Positions 18,298-26,286 of a DNA stretch of 64,000 bases are shown here, piece after piece. A model generated the notes under the pieces. That model had not been told where the DNA came from. It saw only the letters and a list, made by a program, of their open reading frames with translations, and did not search any database. Within the stretch, counting starts at the first letter, position 1. Every line of letters begins with the position of its first letter. Both the position numbers and the translations under genes were made by a program. Source of the DNA: Bifidobacterium rousetti (lineage in GTDB: Bacteria > Actinomycetota > Actinomycetes > Actinomycetales > Bifidobacteriaceae); NCBI RefSeq assembly GCF_008698235.1, contig NZ_PEBH01000006.1:1-64000 (forward strand). Direction: 5' to 3'.

Positions 18298-19776
18298 ATG
18301 AGCGCTGCAAACGCGCCACAGCCCAACAAGCCGCGCGAGACCGACGACGTGCCGGTGCCGGCGACGCTGCGCAAGTCGCTGAAGAACCGCCATATCCAGC
18401 TGATCGCGCTGGGCGGCGCGATCGGCACGGGCCTGTTCTACGGCTCGAGCGAGTCGATCGCGCTGGCCGGCCCTGCGATCCTGCTCGCCTACCTGATCGG
18501 CGGCCTCGCGATCTTCATGATCGTGCGCGCGCTGTCCGAAATGAGCGTCGAGGACCCGAAGGCGGGCGCGTTCAGCTACTACGCGACACGCTACTGGTCC
18601 AAGCGCGCCGGCTTCATCTCCGGCTGGAACTACTGGTTCAACTACATCCTCGTGTCGATGGTCGAGCTCGCGGTGGTCGGCTCGTTCGTCAACTACTGGT
18701 TCCCGGCGATCCCGACGTGGGTGTCGGCGGCCGTGTTCCTCGTGGTGATCTGCGCGGCGAACCTGCTGGGCGTCTCCAAGTTCGGCGAGTTCGAGTTCTG
18801 GTTCGCGATCATCAAGATCGTGGCCGTGATCGCGATGATCGTCGGCGGCCTCGCGGTGATCGTCTTCGCATTGCCGACCGACTCGGGCGTGAAGGCAAGC
18901 TTCGCGAACTGGTTCACCGTGGGCGGCGGATTCCTGCCGAACGGCCTGATGGGACGCGCGTCCGACGGTTCGTGGACGGGCCTCCTGATGGCGCTCGTCG
19001 TCGTGATGTTCAGTTTCGGCGGCACCGAGCTCATCGGCATCACCGCCGGCGAGACCGAGGACCCGAAGACCACGATCCCGCGCGCCACCAACGACATCAT
19101 CTGGCGCATCCTCGTGTTCTACATCGGCGCGCTCGGCGTCATCATGGCCGTGGTGCCGTGGAACACGCTCGACGGCAAGACCAGCCCGTTCGTGCAGATC
19201 TTCGACTCGGTGGGCGTGCACGCGGCCGCCGGTATCTTGAACTTCGTGTGCTTGACCGCCGTGATGAGCGTGTACAACTCCGGCCTGTACGCCAACTCGC
19301 GCATGCTGTACTCGCTCGCCAAGCAGGGCAACGCGCCCGCCTATCTGGGCCGCTTGAACGCGCATGGCGTGCCGGTGGCGGGCGTGCTCACGTCGGCCGT
19401 GATCACCGCGTTCGCCGTGGTGGTCGTGTTCGTGTGGCCCGATTTCGCATTCAACTACCTGATGTCGATCGCCACGATCGCGGGCATCATCAACTGGACG
19501 ATGATCATGATCACCGAGATGAAGTTCCGCCGTGTGATCGCGGCCGGCGGCGCACCCGAGGACACCGATCTGGCCGGGCTCTCGGGTCAGGAGGCGCTCG
19601 ACGCGATCCACTTCAAGCTGCCGTTCGCGCGCGTCACCCCGTGGGTGGTGCTCGCGTTCCTCGCGCTCGTCGTGGTGCTCATGTGCTTCTCCGCCAGCTA
19701 TCGCGTGGCCGTGATCGCCGGCGTGATCTGGCTGGCGATCCTGTTCATCGCCTATCAAGTGAGTAATCGGAAGTAG
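18298..19776 (+). CDS. APC-family amino-acid permease (AAT type), second copy
   Basis: About 492 residues with about 12 membrane helices. It opens with LKNRHIQLIALGGAIGTG and SSESIALAGPAILLAY, and has FSFGGTELIGITAGETEDP in the middle. These are the AAT-subfamily marks also seen in the permease at 9731. GAGAAAAGAGA precedes the ATG at 18298; the frame is open further upstream without an SD. Substrate not assignable by eye. The gene ends at the edge of a 176-bp inverted-repeat structure. Confidence 0.9.
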   Translation: MSAANAPQPNKPRETDDVPVPATLRKSLKNRHIQLIALGGAIGTGLFYGSSESIALAGPAILLAYLIGGLAIFMIVRALSEMSVEDPKAGAFSYYATRYWSKRAGFISGWNYWFNYILVSMVELAVVGSFVNYWFPAIPTWVSAAVFLVVICAANLLGVSKFGEFEFWFAIIKIVAVIAMIVGGLAVIVFALPTDSGVKASFANWFTVGGGFLPNGLMGRASDGSWTGLLMALVVVMFSFGGTELIGITAGETEDPKTTIPRATNDIIWRILVFYIGALGVIMAVVPWNTLDGKTSPFVQIFDSVGVHAAAGILNFVCLTAVMSVYNSGLYANSRMLYSLAKQGNAPAYLGRLNAHGVPVAGVLTSAVITAFAVVVVFVWPDFAFNYLMSIATIAGIINWTMIMITEMKFRRVIAAGGAPEDTDLAGLSGQEALDAIHFKLPFARVTPWVVLAFLALVVVLMCFSASYRVAVIAGVIWLAILFIAYQVSNRK

Positions 19777-19781
19777 TGCAC

Positions 19782-19957
19782 TACAGCGAATCGTTCTCAA
19801 TAGCGGAAGTGTGAGACGACCGCACAGGATCGCACGCGATTGACCACATACGAAAATCCCCGAAACGGCTTTCATTCCGCCGTTTCGGGGATTTCCTTAT
19901 GTGCGATTGACGAGTCGTCAACCCTCACACATTCGCTATTGAGAACGATTCGCTGTA
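19782..19957. repeat. 176-bp nested inverted repeat between permease and ilvC1
   Basis: Outer arms TACAGCGAATCGTTCTCAAT... (19782-19805) and their exact complement (19934-19957) extend at 8 of 10 further positions. Inside lies a second, unrelated stem at 19854-19894. The layout resembles a MITE with 24-34-bp terminal inverted repeats; no target-site duplication is visible. Confidence 0.6.
19854..19894. terminator. bidirectional terminator between permease and ilvC1
   Basis: A 16-bp stem AAATCCCCGAAACGGC with its exact complement, a 9-nt loop and A/T tracts at both ends serves the converging permease and ilvC1 transcripts. Confidence 0.75.
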
Positions 19958-19973
19958 CGTCTCAGCGACACAC

Positions 19974-21026
19974 TCACTGCACCTGGGCGCGGGCGATCTT
20001 GCCGGTGAAGGAGTTGGCCTCGTCGGCGTCCTTGACGCCGTCCTTGTTCCAGGAGAACATGGCGCGCAGCTTCGGGCCGACGGTCTCGATGCGCTCGTTG
20101 GAGTACTTCTCCTGCAGCTCCTTGAAGTGCGGGGCGCCGGCGTCCTGATCGTCGATGAACTCCTTGGCGAAGGAGCCGTCCTGGATGCGGCCGAGGTGGT
20201 ACTCCATGCGCTTGCGGCAGTCCTCGTTGATGACGGTGTTGGTGTAGTCGCCGTACTGGGCGGTGTCGGAGCAGGACCAACGCGCCTTGTTGAGGCCACC
20301 CTCGTTCATCAGGTCGACAAGCATCTTGAGCTCGTGGCACACCTCGAAGTAGGCGATCTCCGGCTGGTAGCCGGCGTCGGTGAGGACCTCGAAGCCCATC
20401 TCGACGAGCTTATTGACGCCGCCCATGAGCACGTTCTGCTCGCCGAAGAGATCGGTCTCGGTCTCCTCCTTGAACGTGGTCTTGATGGCGCCGGCGCGCA
20501 GGGCGCCGAGGGCCTTCGCGTAGGCCAGGGTCAGCGCCCAGCCGTCACCGCGCGGATCCTGCTCGACGGCCACGACGACCGGGACGCCACGGCCGGCGGC
20601 GTACTCACGACGCACGATGTGGCCCGGGCCCTTCGGCGCGACCATGAAGACCGGGTGATCCTCGCTCGGCTTGATGTAGCCGTAGTGGATGTTGAAGCCG
20701 TGGGCGAACGCGACGGCCGCGCCCGGCTTGATGTTGGGCTCGATGTCGTTGGCCCAGATCGTACGCTGGTACTGGTCGGGGGCGAGGATCATGATCACGT
20801 CGGCCTCGGCGGCGGCCTCCGGGACGGACTTGACCTCGAGGCCCTGCTCCTTCGCGAAGTCGACGGACTTGGAGGTCGGACGCAGGCCGACGACCACGTC
20901 GACGCCCGAATCGCGCAGGTTCAGCGCGTGGGCGTGGCCCTGCGAGCCGTAGCCGATGATCGCGACCTTCTTGCCTTCGAGCACGGAAAGATCGCCGTCG
21001 TTCTCATACCAGATCTGTGCAGCCAT
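19974..21026 (-). CDS. ilvC: ketol-acid reductoisomerase, copy 1
   Basis: Second common enzyme of valine, leucine and isoleucine synthesis: it converts acetolactate or acetohydroxybutyrate to the dihydroxyacid with NADPH and Mg2+. It is a 350-residue class I enzyme with Rossmann motif [17 protein letters not shown], cofactor loop LRPTSKS, then [14 protein letters not shown], and catalytic region metal-binding acids in [13 protein letters not shown] and the [10 protein letters not shown] helix. AGGAG lies 8 nt before the ATG. It is highly similar to the copy at 39972-41024, so the window carries an in-cis paralogous pair. No leader peptide was seen, but the promoter-proximal region shares blocks with that of copy 2. 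Confidence 0.97.
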   Translation of the reverse strand: MAAQIWYENDGDLSVLEGKKVAIIGYGSQGHAHALNLRDSGVDVVVGLRPTSKSVDFAKEQGLEVKSVPEAAAEADVIMILAPDQYQRTIWANDIEPNIKPGAAVAFAHGFNIHYGYIKPSEDHPVFMVAPKGPGHIVRREYAAGRGVPVVVAVEQDPRGDGWALTLAYAKALGALRAGAIKTTFKEETETDLFGEQNVLMGGVNKLVEMGFEVLTDAGYQPEIAYFEVCHELKMLVDLMNEGGLNKARWSCSDTAQYGDYTNTVINEDCRKRMEYHLGRIQDGSFAKEFIDDQDAGAPHFKELQEKYSNERIETVGPKLRAMFSWNKDGVKDADEANSFTGKIARAQVQ

Positions 21027-21196
21027 GTAGCACTCCTTGAACTTGCGTACCTTCCGCGACGCACGGTTCGCGCGGTCGGCACACGGTGTTGTTGTGGTTG
21101 CGCGTGTAGCGCTTGCGGCGTTCGCCCTTTCTTCCGCCGGATTGCCGGTCGATGTTCCGGCGTTCCGGCCGCGGGGTCGGGGCGATGCCAGGCGTT

Positions 21197-21211
21197 GAGG
21201 ATTGTGTCCTC
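21197..21211. promoter_or_regulatory. ilvC1 leader motif GAGGACACAATCCTC (minus strand)
   Basis: Short dyad about 170 bp upstream of ilvC1. GGACACAATCC recurs upstream of ilvC2 (41112-41122 region) with different but still complementary flanks (AAGG...CCTT). Both are preceded by a TAGGA...CCCAGT block. Confidence 0.45.
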
Positions 21212-21399
21212 GAAACTGGGGTCCATCCTACCGATGCACGCCCCGCCGCCGCGCTTCCGTCCACAAGGTGGGCCAAATCACGACTTTATGAACCGAATCG
21301 TGGACGCGCCCGCATGGGACATGCCACTTAGGCCCCTCCCGGAGGCCCCAAGTGACTCGGGAACAGCGTTCGGCCATCGATTCTGGGGGACTCAGCGCT

Positions 21400-21702
21400 G
21401 GAAATGGCCGTATCCACACTGAATCCCACCAATCCACGGGACTCAGCACGGTTTTGCGCTTTTCTCACGCTGAGTCCCACGCCCCCAGTGCGTCCCTCCC
21501 ACCCACACCGCATTGACACACTGTTAAAATGGCTATTTTCCAATGATTCCATGATCCGCAAGATCACGTGATCGCGCTTGACCTGCTTTGACAACGCCGC
21601 AGCGTGGGACTCAGCACAGAAATCACGGAGAATCGCGCTGAATCCCCCGAACTCACGGGACTCAGCGCGATTCCGGCCAGTATTGTCCTTGAATCCCCCA
21701 AA
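21400..21702. repeat. GGGACTCAGC/TTGAATCCCCC dispersed repeats (two copies)
   Basis: Blocks of GGGACTCAGC, GCGCTGAATCCC and TTGAATCCCCC recur at about 21400-21480 and 21603-21702. They match the elements at 22949-23017 and 39701-39816. The region lies between ilvC1 and the DUF559-type gene and has no convincing ORF. Confidence 0.6.
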
Positions 21703-21744
21703 CAGACGGCGACGGCACGCTTCAACGTCACCGACTCGATTCCA

Positions 21745-22833
21745 TCACCTCTTCGCGATCGCCTCGAGTGGCGCCTCCAAGACGTGGAACGTGAATCTGG
21801 CCCCACGCGACGCCAACGCCCGCGCGATCTTCAGCGCGAATTCAGCCCGCGCGGTTTCGTTCGCGAGCGTCGCCCCGGTCGCGATGAAAACAAGCCAATC
21901 ACGGCTTTGCAGGTGATTGCGCTTATCCTGATCTCGCTTCCATTGCTTTCTGTCCGTGCGATGATGATCACCGTCATACTCAATCGCCACCCGATATTCC
22001 GGCCACGCCATGTCCAGCGTCATGGCCACCCCGGAATGGAACAGGGCATCCTCCACCACATGGTTCAACGTCATATCCGGCAGCCCATGACGCAGCAACG
22101 ACAATCGTTCTCTCGTCTCGGGCGGCGAATCCGATCCGAACCTGATGAGCGACGACGCCACTCTGCAGGATCGTTTCCCTTTGAACCGCGGCAAGGTGTC
22201 GGCGAAGCGCGTCAGTTCCCGGTGGATCTCCTCCGCATTGCGCCCTTGCGCCAGCGCCGCTTGCCGCGTCATCGCGGTGATAATGGCGTCACCGAGAACG
22301 ACCAGCGATTCGAGCGGGAGATGGACGGCCAGCTGGGCCCATGTGTGGAACAGGTCGAGGGCGTACACACGGCCATTGATACGCGTATTGCCGTTTTGCG
22401 GCAGCGGCTGCCAGAGATGCGGCACCATGGTGGAGCCGACGGCGTTGCCGGATGCCCGAGTTCTGCGCGTCTTCTCGCTGGAGACCGTGTGCAGCACGGT
22501 AGTGTCGAGATCGCAATCGTCGGGGATCGGCACGGAGTGAAGTGCGAGCGACGTGGTCATGCCGAAGAGCAGTCGCCTGCCGACTGATTTCGCCGCGTCC
22601 GTGCAACGGCGGATGGCGTCGGCCCTGCGTTGGGCGAGCGATTCACGCATCGTGGGTTGCGCCGTAACCGTTGTCGCGGAAGTGGTTGCGTATGCGTTGG
22701 CGTTGCTAGGATAGGGCGGCCGTGAGGACGCGGACGAGGCCGTGGGCTGAATGTCATCCCATTCGACATCGATGGCGAAGGTCGGATCATCATTGGTCAG
22801 GGCGATTGCGCCGTACGTAGTCAAAGTGGTCAT
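21745..22833 (-). CDS. DUF559-type (PD-(D/E)XK fold) hypothetical protein
   Basis: 362 residues, no signal peptide. The C-terminal third reads AWPEYRVAIEYDGDHHRTD, then WKRDQDKRNHL and RDWLVF. This is the pattern of DUF559/very-short-patch-repair-like nuclease folds (E-Y-D-G-x-x-H, D-x-x-R). The N-terminal two thirds resembles actinobacterial proteins often annotated only as hypothetical or AbiEi-like. Copies of one dispersed repeat lie on both sides. A DNA-directed role is plausible, but the catalytic state is unproven. Confidence 0.65.
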   Translation of the reverse strand: MTTLTTYGAIALTNDDPTFAIDVEWDDIQPTASSASSRPPYPSNANAYATTSATTVTAQPTMRESLAQRRADAIRRCTDAAKSVGRRLLFGMTTSLALHSVPIPDDCDLDTTVLHTVSSEKTRRTRASGNAVGSTMVPHLWQPLPQNGNTRINGRVYALDLFHTWAQLAVHLPLESLVVLGDAIITAMTRQAALAQGRNAEEIHRELTRFADTLPRFKGKRSCRVASSLIRFGSDSPPETRERLSLLRHGLPDMTLNHVVEDALFHSGVAMTLDMAWPEYRVAIEYDGDHHRTDRKQWKRDQDKRNHLQSRDWLVFIATGATLANETARAEFALKIARALASRGARFTFHVLEAPLEAIAKR

Positions 22834-22948
22834 GGCGGAACCGTATCGGACGCGCGTTGACGCAGAACAGCCGGAACGACTCTTGTGGACGAAGCCCCTC
22901 GGGAATGCTCACAAGCGCGCAATAGGGGCGCAGACATTCCAGATATTC

Positions 22949-23017
22949 CGTGGGACCCAGCACAGCCACCCGCCGATTTCGCCTTGAATCCCCCGAAATC
23001 GAGCACGACACTCCCGG
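22949..23017. repeat. TTGAATCCCCCGAAATCGAG dispersed repeat
   Basis: GATTTCGCCTTGAATCCCCC followed by GAAATCGAGCACGACACTCCC almost repeats 39770-39816. It sits upstream of the DUF559-type gene. Confidence 0.6.
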
Positions 23018-23029
23018 TCGATTGCAAAA

Positions 23030-23077
23030 GGCCGTGCCGGTGTGCGGGAAAAAGGGAAAACGCACACCGGCACGGCC
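23030..23077 (-). terminator. terminator of the mannose isomerase operon
   Basis: A 17-bp perfect stem (GGCCGTGCCGGTGTGCG) with a 14-nt loop, followed on the minus strand by TTTTGC, about 100 bp after the isomerase stop. Confidence 0.7.
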
Positions 23078-23174
23078 ATGAATAAGGAGAAGGACAAGCA
23101 GAAGACCGGAATCAACCGATCATGACATCAAAGTCAAAAGTCACCAACAAGTCGAGTCAACGACAGGTCAGCGG

Positions 23175-24413
23175 TCAACGGCCCTCCTTTGATGCGACGG
23201 CAATGGACAACGACGGGTCGGTCAACGGGATCATCATCGACTGGGTGGCGTGGTACAGGTCGGACTTGCCCGGCCAGACGGTGCCGATCGGCTGGTTGTT
23301 GCGGTCAAGCTGATGGAACCAGGAACCGTTGACGTGGTCGATGACGCAATCGTCGGCGTACTTGAGGAAGGTCGAGTACAGGTCGGCGTATTCCGTCTTG
23401 CCGGTCACGCATGCCAGCACAGAGGACGTGTTGATCGCTTCGGCGAGCGTCCAGTGCATACGGTCATGCACGACGGGCACGCCGTTCCAGTCGGTGGTGT
23501 AGACGATGCCGGGCGCGCCGTCAGCGTCCCAACCATCGGCCACGGCGCGACGGAACAGGTGCTCGGCGACGTCGATCAGCTGCGTCTTCTTCGACTCGGC
23601 AAGGCCTGGGGCGCTCAGCGCGTACTGGGTGATGAGTCGCGCCCATTCGATGCCGTGCCCCGGGGTGGCGCCGTACGGCTTGAACTGGTCGTCCTTCTTG
23701 TCGGAGTTGCATTCGAGGTCCAGCGACCAGTCCTCATGGAAGTGTTCGGGGATGCGCCATTCGTTGTTTTCTGCCCAGCCGATGACGTGGTCGATGATGC
23801 GACCGGCGCGCGTGCGCCACGTTTCGTCGCCGGTGACATCGGACACGGCGAGGAACGCTTCGACCGAGTGCATGTTGGCATTGAGTCCGCGGTACGGGTC
23901 GAGTTCTGTGAAGTCCTCGTTCCATGTGTCGACGGACAGGCCGATTTCGTCGTCCCAGAATCGCTTGAGGAAGACCTGTTGCGCATCGGCGAGCAGTTCG
24001 GCGGCGCCGGGGCGGCCGAGCAGCGTGGCAGAGGATGCGGCAAGCAGTACGAAGGCGTGCGCGTAGCACTGCTTGGTGCCGATGTGGCCGCCTTCCGGGG
24101 TGACGGCCGCGTACCAGCCGCCGTTGGCGCTGTCATGGAGTTCGCCCGTGAGGCCCTTCAATCCGGCGTCCACGAGCGCCTCGGCGCCGTCGTGCCCGGT
24201 GAACGCGGCGAGTGAGTAGACGTGGGTCATGCGGCAGGTGATCCACGTTTCGCGATTACGGTCCTTCCACGGAGTGCCGTCGTCCCCCAGCCAATACGAA
24301 CCGCCGGTCGGGGCGGGGAACGCGTGGCCGAAAGCCATCAGGGAGTCACGCTGCCCATTGAGCCACGTCTTGTTTTCCGGAGTTCCGAGCTCATATCGGG
24401 ATTGAGTTCCCAT
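23175..24413 (-). CDS. AGE-fold mannose isomerase or sugar 2-epimerase
   Basis: About 412 residues of the N-acylglucosamine 2-epimerase (alpha/alpha-six barrel) superfamily. Motifs include RMTHVYSLA, HDSANGGWY, KQCYAHAFVLLAASSA, NANMHSVEAFLA, PEHFHEDW, GATPGHGIEWARL and a C-terminal KSDLYHATQ. The PGHGxEWARL pattern fits the YihS/D-mannose isomerase branch better than the cellobiose/mannobiose 2-epimerase branch. Predicted reaction: D-mannose to D-fructose, linking mannose released by the GH2 beta-mannosidase to fructose 6-phosphate metabolism. AAAGGAAAA lies before the ATG at 24413. It follows the small membrane protein gene and shares an operator-bearing promoter with it. Confidence 0.82.
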   Translation of the reverse strand: MGTQSRYELGTPENKTWLNGQRDSLMAFGHAFPAPTGGSYWLGDDGTPWKDRNRETWITCRMTHVYSLAAFTGHDGAEALVDAGLKGLTGELHDSANGGWYAAVTPEGGHIGTKQCYAHAFVLLAASSATLLGRPGAAELLADAQQVFLKRFWDDEIGLSVDTWNEDFTELDPYRGLNANMHSVEAFLAVSDVTGDETWRTRAGRIIDHVIGWAENNEWRIPEHFHEDWSLDLECNSDKKDDQFKPYGATPGHGIEWARLITQYALSAPGLAESKKTQLIDVAEHLFRRAVADGWDADGAPGIVYTTDWNGVPVVHDRMHWTLAEAINTSSVLACVTGKTEYADLYSTFLKYADDCVIDHVNGSWFHQLDRNNQPIGTVWPGKSDLYHATQSMMIPLTDPSLSIAVASKEGR

Positions 24414-24493
24414 TGTTTTTTCCTTTCGCCAGATTTCCCGAATGGCGTTGCCACCGCTTCCGCACATGCAAGGCGGTGTCCGCCACGGCTTAT

Positions 24494-24712
24494 TTATCGG
24501 TTAAGCTCCTGGCACAGGGCGGCACCATAGAAGCTGGCAGCCAACGCCACACCTACCACCACCGCGACCATGCCGAGCACGCTGGCCGGGAACGTGGGGA
24601 TAGCGGACGAAATGGTAAGACCCGCAACGGTGAGAAGAATTCCCAACATGAAGAAGACGATCGAATCCACAGTCGTCTTGGATGACATGCGGGCAGAAAC
24701 GAAGTTAGACAT
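24494..24712 (-). CDS. small two-helix membrane protein
   Basis: 72 residues with two hydrophobic helices (SIVFFMLGILLTVAGLTI and SVLGMVAVVVGVALAASFYG) and a short polar tail. AAAGGAG lies 8 nt before the ATG. It is the first gene of the operon with the AGE-fold enzyme, 80 bp ahead of it, behind a promoter carrying a AACCGCTTAA operator. Not recognised; the position suggests a transport or membrane accessory role in mannose use. Confidence 0.7.
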   Translation of the reverse strand: MSNFVSARMSSKTTVDSIVFFMLGILLTVAGLTISSAIPTFPASVLGMVAVVVGVALAASFYGAALCQELNR

Positions 24713-24754
24713 AAGAGGCTCCTTTGATTCTTGGTTGCTAAGCGTCGTCGTCGG

Positions 24755-24780
24755 TAACTGAACCGCTTAAGTAAAGTATA
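24755..24780 (-). promoter_or_regulatory. promoter and LacI operator of the isomerase operon
   Basis: On the minus strand TATACT (24775-24780) is followed by TTAAGCGGTT (24761-24770), which differs at one position from the AACCGGTTAA core at 34623, 34652 and 36269. The site overlaps the expected transcript start, as for repression. Confidence 0.6.
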
Positions 24781-24978
24781 TGGCAAAGAAAGTGCGACAC
24801 GCCAAAGAGATCCTAGAATCGCAACAAGTTCGTGCTGACTACGCATTTGAAGAGGCACATTTTCAATGAACCGATAAAGTCGTCAAGTCGCCAAACAGAC
24901 AGAACCGCCAAACCGTCAAACAGTCAGACCGCAGTCCATCGACACCCGAACCAGCCCAAGCAGTCGGCCCCGCCACCA

Positions 24979-26022
24979 CTACGCTACTGGCGCAGACACA
25001 ATCACAGGCCCGGTGGAAGCCCTCTTCACCAGACGGTACGGCGGCTCTGGCTCATCGCCGACAGTCTCCCCGTCGATCATGTGCAACAGCATCTCCCCCG
25101 CTTTCAGTCCGAGCGCCCGGACATCGCGGTGCAGGGCAGTGAGCGTGGGCGTGGACGAAACGCATGCGGCGGAATCATCCCAGGCCACGATGGAAAGATC
25201 CTCCGGCACGGAAATTCCACGGGCCAAGGCCGCATGCAGCGCGCCGACCGCCGTAGTATCCGTATCGCATATGATCGCAGTGGGACGGTGTCCGAAGTCC
25301 AGAATCGCGTTGCACAGCCGCTCGCCGGTTTCAGCCATGTACTTGCCATGCAGGGTGGTGCAGCGCATGCCCAGTTTGGAACATTCGTCGGCGGTGGCGT
25401 TGTCGCGCGCCAACGTGTGCACGTATTCCTCGGGGCCGGCGATGCGCGCGATGTTGCGATGGCCCAAGCCGTGCAGGTATCGGACGACCATGCGCGCGCC
25501 TTCGTCGTCGGAACTGTAGAGCGTGGGCAGCCCGCTGGTGATCTCACGCTGGGAGATGAACAGGGCCTTGGCTTCGGGGTGTTCACGGAACAGCGCCAGT
25601 CGCGGGTCTCCAAGTTCGACGCCCAAGATGAGATGCGCGTCCACCTTGCCGGAGGCGATCCAATCCTCGTAGATGCGGCAGGCAGCCGCGGCGCCGCCCG
25701 CGGTCATGCGCAGCACGATGGAATAGTCGCGCGGGTCCACGGCCTTGCTCAAGCCGGCGAGGCAGTCCATGGCGAACAGGCCCGAGCCGAAACCCTCTGC
25801 ATCAGCCACCATCAGCACCACGCCAATGAACCTGGTGCAGGCATCGGAAAGGGACTTCGCGGCACTGTTCGGCTTCCACCCCATGGAACGCGCCAATTTG
25901 AGCACCTTGGCACGGGTCTCCTCGGAGACGCCGGCCTTGCCATTCAGCGCGTACGACACCGCGCTTTTCGATACGCCGGAGGCCTTCGCCACATCAGCGA
26001 TGGTGATGGTGCCTTTCGCCAT
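24979..26022 (-). CDS. LacI-family regulator of the beta-mannoside locus
   Basis: 347 residues. N-terminal helix-turn-helix TIADVAKASGVSKSAVSYAL and hinge AAKSLSDACTRFIGVVL; the C-terminal periplasmic-binding-like domain includes DTDTTAVGALHAA and SIVAWDDS. It lies between the isomerase operon and the transporter/beta-mannosidase operon. Palindromes with core AACCGGTTAA in front of the isomerase, importer and GH1/esterase promoters are its likely sites; the effector would be a mannoside or mannose. The pairing of regulator and site is inferred from location only. Confidence 0.9.
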   Translation of the reverse strand: MAKGTITIADVAKASGVSKSAVSYALNGKAGVSEETRAKVLKLARSMGWKPNSAAKSLSDACTRFIGVVLMVADAEGFGSGLFAMDCLAGLSKAVDPRDYSIVLRMTAGGAAAACRIYEDWIASGKVDAHLILGVELGDPRLALFREHPEAKALFISQREITSGLPTLYSSDDEGARMVVRYLHGLGHRNIARIAGPEEYVHTLARDNATADECSKLGMRCTTLHGKYMAETGERLCNAILDFGHRPTAIICDTDTTAVGALHAALARGISVPEDLSIVAWDDSAACVSSTPTLTALHRDVRALGLKAGEMLLHMIDGETVGDEPEPPYRLVKRASTGPVIVSAPVA

Positions 26023-26161
26023 GGTTCTCCACTTTCCTCATACATCGGGGCCCTGCCACGTATCACACCGGTTCGCATGATTCATTCGAACCGACTGCGC
26101 GCGATTCACGCGCGATCACGCGGGGCGCATCCATCCCGGCATATTCCCGTTCAGGTACGCG

Positions 26162-26195
26162 GTACGGGTTCCATGCCGCGGCACTGAACCCGTAC
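26162..26195. promoter_or_regulatory. GTACGGGTTC inverted repeat between GH2 and lacI
   Basis: Ten-base perfect arms with a 14-base spacer, about 140 bp before the LacI start and 90 bp after the beta-mannosidase stop on the same strand. Could be an operator for lacI or a weak terminator; no U-run. Confidence 0.4.
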
Positions 26196-26286
26196 AGTCG
26201 TTCCCCATACTAGCCTTACGACATCCATGCGGCGCACCACACGCCCACTGCGACACCCAGACCGAGGCCGCGGGCGTTCAGCTCCG

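Noticed and set aside
21027..21250. Leader peptide or T-box in front of ilvC1
   Set aside because: Open frames are Arg/Pro/His-rich, no T-box sequence or terminator was seen.
23175..24413. Cellobiose/mannobiose 2-epimerase as the firm call for the AGE-fold enzyme
   Set aside because: PGHGIEWARL fits the mannose isomerase branch better, and no GH130 phosphorylase accompanies it; kept only as an alternative.
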